Positions 1 to 5,002 of a DNA stretch of 5,002 nt are shown piece after piece. The notes under the pieces were generated by a model. That model was not told the origin of the DNA. It worked only from the letters and a program-made list of their open reading frames with translations, and made no database searches. The DNA lies in contig JAJFFI010000056.1 in assembly GCA_021776755.1 (NCBI GenBank), positions 1-5,002 of the forward strand. The letters are read 5' to 3'. A program made the position numbers and the translations under genes. Positions within the stretch are counted from its first letter, which is position 1, and every line of letters begins with the position of its first letter. The stretch is from Alphaproteobacteria bacterium (GTDB lineage: Bacteria > Pseudomonadota > Alphaproteobacteria > JAJFFI01).

Positions 1-143
1 TGTAGCAGGTGAGGAAGCTCGCTCACGCCCCTGTCTTCGAGGACGTCCCCCACGACCAGCAGACGCGCCATGTCCCGCGGCGAGACCGGATAGTCCGCGA
101 TCCGCTCGGGCGGCAATTCAAAATCGAATTCGGCGGTTTTCAA
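1..143 (-). CDS. queA: S-adenosylmethionine:tRNA ribosyltransferase-isomerase, N-terminal part (runs off the left edge)
   Basis: QueA transfers and isomerises the ribosyl part of S-adenosylmethionine onto 7-aminomethyl-7-deazaguanine in tRNA, making epoxyqueuosine at the wobble base of GUN anticodons; it is cytosolic. Only 47 codons are inside the window. They read as a typical QueA N-terminus: [19 protein letters not shown] at residues 6-24, then MARLLVV, then a GVSELPHLL stretch (39-47) matching the usual 'F.DLP..L'. The conserved FDFELP block lies only five residues after a TTG at 143-141. No ATG or GTG is available upstream before an in-frame TGA, so TTG is the best start (a CTG three codons further upstream is less likely). 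The ribosome site is weak, an AGG within the end of the preceding gene. The gene starts 8 bases after the stop of the molybdoenzyme on the same strand, which suggests co-transcription and perhaps translational coupling. The identification rests on recognised wording over a short stretch. Confidence 0.85.
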   Translation of the reverse strand, partial: MKTAEFDFELPPERIADYPVSPRDMARLLVVGDVLEDRGVSELPHLL

Positions 144-151
144 GAGAGGTG

Positions 152-2548
152 TCAGCCTGGCGCTTCAGTGCGCGCGATCTCGCAGATCGTGCCCCGGTGC
201 GGGACCGAGCCGCTGACAGGATCGAATTCGGCGTCCGGGATCAGTGCGTTGTAGTTCGCTCCGTCCGGTGCCAGCACGTCGTATCCCGGCAGATCGAGCG
301 CCGTACAGGCCTGCCACCAGCCGTGCTGGGCTGCAACTACACCCGGGTCGAGCCATTCGTTGAACGCCGCCACCATGCGCACCTGGCCGTGGGGCGTACG
401 GAGGTCGACCCAGTCGCCGTCTTCGATGTTGCGGGACCGCGCGGCGTCAGGATGCAACTCGACCTTCGGGTGCGGGACGATCTTGCGGAGCGACGGGATG
501 TTGCGGTGCTGGCTGTGACAGAACAGCGGGGTCTTCGCCGAGGTCAGGAGCAGCGGGAACGCGCCCGTTTCTCCAGCGCGATGTTCGGCGCCCGCCAAAG
601 ACGGGACGTATTCCGGCAAGGGCGATTGTCCGTGGCGGCGGAAGGTTTCGGACCAGAACTCGGCCTTGCCGGTCGGCGTTGCAAAGCCGGACTCGCGGTA
701 CTTGCGGTATTCCGTTTTCACATCGACCGCGATGCCTTCGGGGCACGCGCGCAGGTCGTCCAGCGAGATGCCGGTCGGGTCCAGCATCGCCCGGTATCCG
801 GCCTCGAGATCGCCGCCCCAGAACCTGTCGGCGAGACCGAGACGCTTGGCGAGTTCGAACACGATCCAAGCATCGCTGCGCGACTCACCGATGGGCTCCA
901 GCACGGCGTCGCGGAACTGGAGGTGCGCCGCCGCCGCCGCACCGGGCTCGAAGAAGGCGCGGATGGCGCTCCGTTCCCAGGGTGTGGCGACCGGCAGCAC
1001 GACATCGGCGAGCGCCGCCGTGGGCGTCATGAACATGTCGGCGTAGACGCAGAAGTCGAGTGCCTTCAGCGCTTCGTGTCCCCGCACCGGGCCGCCATGG
1101 GAAACCAGCAGGTTCGCGCCGAACCCGACAAGGCCCCGCACCGGATAGGGCTTGCCGGTCAGCGCCGCGTCATAAAAATCGCCCGAGGTGATCCAGTGAT
1201 GCCGCGCGGGGCCGAGCGGGCGGGCCTCGAACCCGAGCGCCTTGGGTTTCTGTGTCTCCGGCATCAGGTCCCAGCCCGAAACATCGGCCACCGGCGCCTT
1301 GGCGAAATTGACGTTGCCGCCCGGCGCGTCGTAGCTGCCGGTGAGCGCATAGAGCGTGGCGATGGCGCGTTCGGTCTGGGTCGCATTGGTCTGCTGTCCG
1401 ACCCCCGACCAGGCATGATACGCGACCGGCCGTGACTCCCAGATCAGCTTTGCCGTCGCCTCGATCTGCGCAGCCGGAACACCGGTGCGTTCCTCGACGC
1501 GTTCCAGCGGCACTTCCGAAACCAGTGCCGCATATTGCGCAAACACCGGCACGCATTGCACCGGACCCGCCGCGGTTTCGACGGTCACTTCCCCGTCGAG
1601 CGCCAGCGCTTCCGTTTCGCTATCGTATCGGCGCGTGGCGCTTTCGTACCGGGCCGGTTTACCCGCGCGGGTGTTCCACGCGAAATACACATCGTCGCGG
1701 CCGCCCTCGGCCATGTCCGCCCCGGTCAGCAGCCGACTGTCGTCGAGCCGCACCAGCAGTGGCGCGTTCGTCCAGTCGCGCACGAAACCGGTGTCGTACC
1801 AGCCGTTCCGGACCATCACACCGGCGATCGCCAGCGCCAGCAGGCCATCGGTGCCCGGGCGCACGCGGAGCCACTCGTCGGCCTTGACCGCAGCGGCCAC
1901 CCGGCGCGGATCGATGACAATGACCTTCGCGCCGCGCTTCCGCGCCCCCGCGACGCCCTGCGCCATTGCGAGCCAGGCGGTGCTGGGGTTGTGGCCCCAG
2001 AGAATGATGCAGCCGGTTTTCGGCAGGTCGGGCGACCCGACACCGGCGCCGAACGTGTAGGCGTGGGCGAAATCCTTGTGCCAGTTGCAGATTTCGGTGC
2101 CGTAGATGTTGTTGGGGCTGCCGTAGGCGCGGATCAGGCGTTCGATCCACTGGATCGAATCCGAAATGCCGGTGCCGCTCGGCGTGGTGACCGCGAAGGC
2201 AACGCTCTCCGGGCCGTTCTCTCCCGCGAGCCGCGTGAGGCCCGCGGCCGTGTAATCGAGAGCCTCGTCCCAACTGATGCGCTCCCAGCCCGGATCGGCC
2301 GCCCCCTTGGGCGCGGTGCGCCGCATCGGGTGCGTCAGGCGTTCCGGGTGATGCACCAGTTCGGGTGCGGCCTTGCCCTTGGCACAGAGCGCGGTGCCCG
2401 TCGGGTGCCCGGGATCGGGCCGTACCGCCACCAGCCGCCCGTCCTCGACCTCCGAGATGCAGCCGCACCGCGAGCGGCAGAGCGCGCAATAGCCCCGCAC
2501 CTCGCGAGTTTCCTCGGGAATCTGATCTTTGGGTGTGGTCCTGTCCAT
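152..2548 (-). CDS. Molybdopterin-dependent oxidoreductase, cytoplasmic, with N-terminal [4Fe-4S] site (acetylene hydratase/PsrA-like branch, substrate unknown)
   Basis: A 798-residue member of the DMSO-reductase superfamily, which binds bis-molybdopterin guanine dinucleotide with Mo or W. The N-terminus carries the [4Fe-4S] motif C21-x2-C24-x3-C28-x26-C55, followed by the conserved lysine K57. The catalytic core follows: [10 protein letters not shown] (88-97); C154 in YGTEIC, a plausible metal ligand; and ILWGHNPS (182-189). The C-terminal molybdopterin-binding domain (about 664-798) has [23 protein letters not shown] (742-745) and a late NYNAL...FDPVSGS segment. That ending resembles the acetylene hydratase/transhydroxylase branch. 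In acetylene hydratase an aspartate follows the second cluster cysteine; here it is R25, so that activity is not expected. There is no twin-arginine signal or membrane segment, so it should be cytosolic. The ATG at 2548 is preceded in frame by a TGA three codons upstream, which fixes the start. No redox-partner or membrane-anchor gene is adjacent; queA follows after 8 bases. The superfamily is certain; the substrate is not known. Confidence 0.93.
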   Translation of the reverse strand: MDRTTPKDQIPEETREVRGYCALCRSRCGCISEVEDGRLVAVRPDPGHPTGTALCAKGKAAPELVHHPERLTHPMRRTAPKGAADPGWERISWDEALDYTAAGLTRLAGENGPESVAFAVTTPSGTGISDSIQWIERLIRAYGSPNNIYGTEICNWHKDFAHAYTFGAGVGSPDLPKTGCIILWGHNPSTAWLAMAQGVAGARKRGAKVIVIDPRRVAAAVKADEWLRVRPGTDGLLALAIAGVMVRNGWYDTGFVRDWTNAPLLVRLDDSRLLTGADMAEGGRDDVYFAWNTRAGKPARYESATRRYDSETEALALDGEVTVETAAGPVQCVPVFAQYAALVSEVPLERVEERTGVPAAQIEATAKLIWESRPVAYHAWSGVGQQTNATQTERAIATLYALTGSYDAPGGNVNFAKAPVADVSGWDLMPETQKPKALGFEARPLGPARHHWITSGDFYDAALTGKPYPVRGLVGFGANLLVSHGGPVRGHEALKALDFCVYADMFMTPTAALADVVLPVATPWERSAIRAFFEPGAAAAAHLQFRDAVLEPIGESRSDAWIVFELAKRLGLADRFWGGDLEAGYRAMLDPTGISLDDLRACPEGIAVDVKTEYRKYRESGFATPTGKAEFWSETFRRHGQSPLPEYVPSLAGAEHRAGETGAFPLLLTSAKTPLFCHSQHRNIPSLRKIVPHPKVELHPDAARSRNIEDGDWVDLRTPHGQVRMVAAFNEWLDPGVVAAQHGWWQACTALDLPGYDVLAPDGANYNALIPDAEFDPVSGSVPHRGTICEIARTEAPG

Positions 2549-2553
2549 GGTGC

Positions 2554-2581
2554 ATCATACCGGCGGCGGTTCCCGGCGCAA
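2554..2581 (-). promoter_or_regulatory. Candidate promoter of the molybdoenzyme gene (possibly leaderless)
   Basis: Read on the minus strand, TTGCGC (2581-2576) is followed by a 16-base spacer and TATGAT (2559-2554), a five-of-six match to the -10 consensus. The ATG starts only 5 bases after the -10 box, so transcription would begin at or next to the A of the ATG. There is no Shine-Dalgarno upstream of this ATG, which fits a leaderless transcript. The -35 is weak (three of six). This is a pattern match only. Confidence 0.4.
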
Positions 2582-2602
2582 AGCAGCACCCGCCCTTCCG
2601 CC

Positions 2603-2632
2603 CTGTGCGCATCCCGCCTGCCGCGCTATAAC
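2603..2632 (+). promoter_or_regulatory. Candidate promoter of hpnC (very short leader)
   Basis: TATAAC at 2627-2632 matches five of six bases of the -10 consensus and stands out in very G/C-rich DNA. A poor -35 (CTGTGC, 2603-2608) lies 18 bases upstream. The hpnC ATG is 10 bases downstream of the -10 box, leaving a leader of only a few bases, and no Shine-Dalgarno is visible (the bases before the ATG are CCGCCGCCGAC). The whole divergent intergenic region is just 94 bases, so this and the opposite promoter share it. Confidence 0.35.
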
Positions 2633-2642
2633 CGCCGCCGAC

Positions 2643-3512
2643 ATGACACCGGCCTCAAACAATACCGCCGCCGCGGGCGCGGCCGAAACGCCATCGGGCA
2701 AGGGCGCGGGGGACGAGAATTTCCCTGTCGGCTCGTTCCTGCTGCCGTCGCGGCTCCGCCCGCATGTCGCGAAATATTATGCGTTCGCCCGTGCCATCGA
2801 TGACGTCGCCGACAACCCCGAGCTTTCGCCCGACGAAAAAACCGCACGGCTCGACGGTTTCGACCAGGCGCTGCTCGGACAAAACGACGATCCGGCCTAC
2901 GAGAAAGCCCATCGTATCCGCGAGAGCATGGCCGAAACCGGCGTGCCGGTGAAACACGGCCGCGACCTGATCTCGGCCTTCAAGCAGGACGCCATCAAGG
3001 GGCGCTACAAGGATTGGGCGGAACTGGTCGATTACTGCGACCGGTCGGCCTCTCCGGTCGGACGCTACCTGCTCGATCTCCATGGCGAAAATCCGGCGCA
3101 TTACCGTTATTCGGACGCGCTCTGCAACGCGCTCCAGGTCATCAATCACCTGCAGGATTGCAAGGACGACTACCTTGAGATGGACCGGGTATACCTCTCG
3201 ACCGACTGGATCGCCGCGGAAGGCGCGGCAATCGAGGACCTCGCCGCGGCGTCGGCCAGCCCGGGCCTCCGCCGCGTCATGGACCGCACGCTCACCCGCA
3301 CCGAAGCCCTGATGACAGACGCCCGGAAGCTGCCGGGCGCGCTCATATCACGGCGGCTTGCGGCTGAGTCGGCCGCAATTGTGCGGATCGCCGACAAGCT
3401 GATTGGCAAACTGCGGCGCGAAGACCCGGTCGCGTGGCGGGTTGAACTCTCGAAACCGGCCTTCGCCGGGGCCTTTCTGCACGGCGTCTGGCGGGGGTTT
3501 TTCGTCCGCTGA
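2643..3512 (+). CDS. hpnC: Hydroxysqualene synthase HpnC
   Basis: HpnC is a trans-isoprenyl diphosphate synthase-fold enzyme. It turns presqualene diphosphate (made by HpnD from two farnesyl diphosphates) into hydroxysqualene, which HpnE reduces to squalene for hopanoid synthesis. The 289-residue product has the usual family length. Visible signatures are ENFPVGSFLLP (25-35), the first aspartate-rich motif YAFARAIDDVADNP with D53, D54 and D57, the WAELVDYC..SASPVGRYLL block (125-144), the second motif QVINHLQDCKDDY with D172, D175 and D176, then DRVYLS (181-186), and a C-terminal FLHGVWRGFF. The pairing 'NHLQDC.DDY...DRVYL' points to HpnC rather than HpnD. The frame is open upstream to an ATG at 2529, but that start would overlap the divergent gene and add an unrelated 38-residue tail, so the ATG at 2643 is preferred. 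hpnD and hpnE do not follow; dxs lies 332 bases downstream on the same strand, giving an isoprenoid theme. Confidence 0.93.
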   Translation: MTPASNNTAAAGAAETPSGKGAGDENFPVGSFLLPSRLRPHVAKYYAFARAIDDVADNPELSPDEKTARLDGFDQALLGQNDDPAYEKAHRIRESMAETGVPVKHGRDLISAFKQDAIKGRYKDWAELVDYCDRSASPVGRYLLDLHGENPAHYRYSDALCNALQVINHLQDCKDDYLEMDRVYLSTDWIAAEGAAIEDLAAASASPGLRRVMDRTLTRTEALMTDARKLPGALISRRLAAESAAIVRIADKLIGKLRREDPVAWRVELSKPAFAGAFLHGVWRGFFVR

Positions 3513-3538
3513 ATTCGGTCCGGACGCGGCTCCGGTCT

Positions 3539-3550
3539 CACGATATCGTG
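3539..3550. repeat. Perfect 12-bp palindrome, possible operator
   Basis: CACGATATCGTG is an exact 12-bp inverted repeat. It lies 27 bases after the hpnC stop and 12 bases upstream of the -35-like box of the putative dxs promoter, where an activator or repressor could bind. It has no T-tract and no loop, so it is unlikely to be a terminator. No regulator can be named, and a chance palindrome is possible. Confidence 0.3.
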
Positions 3551-3562
3551 GGCCGTTCCTCC

Positions 3563-3591
3563 TTGACCCGCAAGGGGTGCCGCTTTACGTT
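3563..3591 (+). promoter_or_regulatory. Candidate sigma-70-type promoter for dxs
   Basis: TTGACC (3563-3568) matches five of six bases of the -35 consensus and is followed by an ideal 17-base spacer and TACGTT (3586-3591), a weaker -10 that keeps the first T, the A and the last T. The start of transcription would fall near 3598. That would give dxs an untranslated leader of about 136 bases to the ATG at 3734, or about 247 bases to the GTG at 3845. dxs may also receive transcripts from hpnC, since no convincing terminator follows hpnC. Confidence 0.45.
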
Positions 3592-3630
3592 GCCCGGTTG
3601 AAACAAGCCATGCTGCAATGCAGTAACCGC

Positions 3631-3690
3631 GGCCGTCCTGGGGACCCGGACCGGTGGGGATCACCGGTTACCTGGCAACCCCGGGCGGCC
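3631..3690 (+). ncRNA. Candidate structured RNA element in the dxs leader (two-stem G/C-rich fold)
   Basis: An outer stem pairs 3631-3643 (GGCCGTCCTGGGG) with 3679-3690 (CCCCGGGCGGCC): 12 pairs with one G-U and one bulged T at 3639. Inside it a perfect 7-bp hairpin pairs 3650-3656 (ACCGGTG) with 3662-3668 (CACCGGT) around a GGGAT loop. This leaves internal strands ACCCGG (3644-3649) and TACCTGGCAA (about 3669-3678). TAACC at 3624-3628 could alternatively pair with GGTTA at 3666-3670. No U-tract follows, so it is not an intrinsic terminator. I could not match it to the TPP, SAM, cobalamin, glycine or other riboswitch consensus I know. It lies between the putative promoter and a hairpin at the ribosome site, so a regulatory leader is a reasonable inference. 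High G/C content alone makes some pairing likely. Confidence 0.4.
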
Positions 3691-3694
3691 CGAA

Positions 3695-3724
3695 TTTCAA
3701 TTGAAAGACAGCTTTCAATTGGGA
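3695..3724 (+). promoter_or_regulatory. Hairpin running into the Shine-Dalgarno upstream of dxs
   Basis: CAATTGAAAG (3698-3707) and CTTTCAATTG (3712-3721) form a perfect 10-bp stem with an ACAG loop. The stem can extend by T97-G22, T96-G23 and T95-A24 (last two digits of position), which pulls GGA of the GGAGG Shine-Dalgarno at 3722-3726 into the helix. The same bases also form a direct repeat, TTTCAATTG at 3695-3703 and 3713-3721, spaced 18 bases apart. A DNA-binding protein with tandem half-sites is therefore the alternative reading. It is an A/T-rich island in G/C-rich DNA, which argues against a chance pairing. Confidence 0.5.
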
Positions 3725-3736
3725 GGCTGACGGATG
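3722..3736 (+). promoter_or_regulatory. Strong ribosome binding site with an in-frame upstream ATG (alternative dxs start)
   Basis: GGAGG at 3722-3726 is followed after 7 bases by ATG at 3734-3736, the best initiation signal in the window. The frame has a TGA at 3728-3730 just before this ATG and then stays open through to dxs. It would add 37 residues (starting [19 protein letters not shown]) to the N-terminus. The competing GTG at 3845 has its own weaker site, GGGTGA at 3835-3840, 4 bases away, and agrees with the usual DXS N-terminus. Confidence 0.5.
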
Positions 3737-3844
3737 AATGGCTCCGGCCCGATGTGCGGCAACCAGCGCGCAAGGCTGGAGCGGGACGGGCCCGGAGCGG
3801 GCGCGATACAGAGCACCAAAGCGTGCACGAAAAAGGGTGACGCA

Positions 3845-5002
3845 GTGACAAACTCGACGACCGACAAGACCGGCGCGGCCTCACAAACGCCGCTGCTCGA
3901 TCGTGTGACGATCCCGTCCGATCTTCGCACCCTCGACCGGAGCGAGCTCCGGCAGTTCTCCGACGAGCTTCGTCACGATGTGATCGACGCGGTCTCGCAG
4001 ACCGGCGGACATCTGGGCGCCGGCCTCGGCGTCGTCGAACTCACCGTGGCGCTTCATTATGTTTTCAACACGCCGGACGACCGCATCGTCTGGGACGTCA
4101 GCCACCAGTGCTACCCCCACAAGATCCTGACCGGGCGGCGCGACCGCATCCGCTCGATCCGCCAGCCCGGCGGCCTGTCGGGTTTCACCAAGCGGACCGA
4201 GAGCGAGTACGACCCGTTCGGCGCGGCGCACAGTTCGACCGCGGCCTCGGCGGCCCAGGGCATGGCCGTATCACGCGATTTGTCCGGCGGCGGCAAGAAC
4301 GTGATCGCGGTTGTCGGCGATGGTGCGGCCAGCGGCGGCATGTTCTTCGAGGCGCTGAACAACGCCGGCAGCCTGCCGAACCGCCTGATTGTCATCCTCA
4401 ACGACAACGCGATGTCGATCGCACCCCCGGTCGGCGCGCTGAACGAGCACCTTCGAACGCTTACCGGCGAAAAACCCTCGGCCGACGGCGGCAACCTTTT
4501 CAAAAATTTCGGCATGGACTATCACGGCGTCCTCGACGGCCATGACATCGATGGCCTTGTCGCCAAGCTCGAGGAGCTCCGCGACGATCCCGACGGCGGC
4601 CCCGTCGTGCTCCATATCAAGACCCGCAAGGGCAAGGGCTACGCGCCGGCCGAAGCGTCGGCCGACTGCTACCACGGTGTCGCGAAATACGATGTTGCGA
4701 CCGGCGAGCAAAAGAAGGGCGCGGGCGGCGCGGCGTCCTACACCAACGTATTCGCCAAGGCCCTGATCGCCGAGGCCAAGGCCGACGAGAAGATCGTGGC
4801 GCTGACCGCGGCAATGCCCTCGGGCACCGGCGTCGATGCCTTCGGGGAGGCATTTCCCGAGCGCACGTTCGATGTCGGCATTGCCGAACAGCACGGCGTG
4901 ACCTTCGCCGCGGGTCTCGCCTCTGAAGGCCACAAGCCGTTCGCGGTGATCTATTCGACCTTCCTGCAGCGCGGCTATGACCAGGTGGTCCACGACGTCG
5001 CG
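3845..5002 (+). CDS. dxs: 1-deoxy-D-xylulose-5-phosphate synthase, N-terminal 386 codons (runs off the right edge), with shortened internal loop
   Basis: DXS is a cytosolic thiamine-diphosphate enzyme that condenses pyruvate with glyceraldehyde 3-phosphate to make 1-deoxy-D-xylulose 5-phosphate, the first step of the MEP pathway and a source for thiamine and pyridoxal phosphate. Numbered from the GTG at 3845, the family blocks appear in order: PLLDRV (16-21), [18 protein letters not shown] with H56, [18 protein letters not shown] (83-100), GAAHSST with H129, the TPP/Mg motif GDG (158-160) ... NDN (186-188), LDGHD (230-234), [11 protein letters not shown] (260-270), and DVGIAEQH with catalytic E348. 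Y370 and R376 in YSTFLQR follow. These match E. coli H49, E370, Y392 and R398 from memory. Between [12 protein letters not shown] and GNLFKNFG only about seven residues remain where E. coli has near 37. The complete protein is usually about 640 residues. The GTG start fits the family; an ATG at 3734 with a stronger ribosome site would add 37 residues. Confidence 0.95.
   Translation, partial: MTNSTTDKTGAASQTPLLDRVTIPSDLRTLDRSELRQFSDELRHDVIDAVSQTGGHLGAGLGVVELTVALHYVFNTPDDRIVWDVSHQCYPHKILTGRRDRIRSIRQPGGLSGFTKRTESEYDPFGAAHSSTAASAAQGMAVSRDLSGGGKNVIAVVGDGAASGGMFFEALNNAGSLPNRLIVILNDNAMSIAPPVGALNEHLRTLTGEKPSADGGNLFKNFGMDYHGVLDGHDIDGLVAKLEELRDDPDGGPVVLHIKTRKGKGYAPAEASADCYHGVAKYDVATGEQKKGAGGAASYTNVFAKALIAEAKADEKIVALTAAMPSGTGVDAFGEAFPERTFDVGIAEQHGVTFAAGLASEGHKPFAVIYSTFLQRGYDQVVHDVA

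Noticed and set aside
149..1435. Long plus-strand open frame (428 codons) antisense to the molybdoenzyme
   Set aside because: Its product is arginine-rich with no recognisable family, and it lies fully opposite a gene with clear motifs. G/C-rich third positions commonly keep such antisense frames open.
2529..2642. Upstream ATG for hpnC adding 38 residues
   Set aside because: It would overlap the start of the divergent molybdoenzyme gene, cover both promoter boxes and add a tail not seen in HpnC; the ATG at 2643 fits better.
1535..2803. Second long plus-strand open frame (422 codons) antisense to the molybdoenzyme and running into hpnC
   Set aside because: Same antisense frame effect; it crosses both a divergent promoter region and hpnC in another frame, and shows no motifs.
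3520..3535. CCGGA...TCCGG hairpin after hpnC as an intrinsic terminator
   Set aside because: The stem is only 5 bp with a 6-base loop and no T-tract follows.
3671..3690. CCTGGCAACC as part of a SAM-I/SAM-IV-type riboswitch core
   Set aside because: Only the short GGCAACC string matches; the surrounding junction and kink-turn elements of those classes are absent.
3598..3733. TPP riboswitch upstream of dxs (the enzyme uses TPP and its product feeds thiamine)
   Set aside because: The conserved CUGAGA and the downstream thi-box bases are not present.
3403..3840. 145-codon plus-strand frame spanning the end of hpnC and the intergenic region
   Set aside because: It starts inside hpnC without a ribosome site and has low-complexity, arginine/glycine/proline-rich content. 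It crosses the promoter-like and structured segments.
4271..4993. 240-codon minus-strand open frame opposite dxs
   Set aside because: It is an antisense shadow of the strongly recognised DXS reading frame and has no family signature.
1..5002. CRISPR arrays, tRNA or rRNA genes, insertion sequences
   Set aside because: No regularly spaced repeats, no tRNA-like cloverleaf with a T-arm motif, and no transposase or terminal inverted repeats were seen on either strand.

Overview
The window is GC-rich (strong G/C bias at third codon positions) and densely coding. The gene content suggests an alphaproteobacterium: an HpnC-type hydroxysqualene synthase, a DXS with the wording typical of that class (for example GAAHSST and MSIAPPVGA), and a QueA start. 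I would not go below class level from sequence alone.

Layout. The left half is read from the minus strand. A 798-residue molybdopterin oxidoreductase of the BisC/PsrA/acetylene-hydratase superfamily (2548 to 152) is followed after 8 bases by the start of queA (143 to beyond base 1), probably as one transcript. Then comes a compact 94-base divergent promoter region. The right half is on the plus strand. hpnC (2643-3512) is followed by a 332-base non-coding stretch and then the first 386 codons of dxs, which runs off the right edge.

How the genes relate. DXS makes 1-deoxy-D-xylulose 5-phosphate, the entry to the MEP isoprenoid pathway (and a precursor of thiamine and pyridoxal phosphate). HpnC acts late in the same carbon flow, converting presqualene diphosphate to hydroxysqualene on the way to squalene and hopanoids. 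The usual partners hpnD and hpnE are not in the window. The molybdoenzyme and QueA have no evident link to isoprenoids.

Points of interest. (1) The stretch before dxs holds a promoter-like pair, a 12-bp palindrome, a G/C-rich two-stem RNA fold, and a perfect 10-bp hairpin that runs into a strong Shine-Dalgarno. That Shine-Dalgarno serves an ATG in frame with dxs, 37 codons upstream of the start expected from the family. This looks like a regulated dxs leader that I cannot assign to a known riboswitch class. (2) The DXS lacks about 30 residues at the loop after its TPP-binding motif while keeping the recognised catalytic residues. (3) Both divergent genes have -10-like boxes so near their ATG that their transcripts may be leaderless. 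(4) The molybdoenzyme has no visible redox partner and no export signal.
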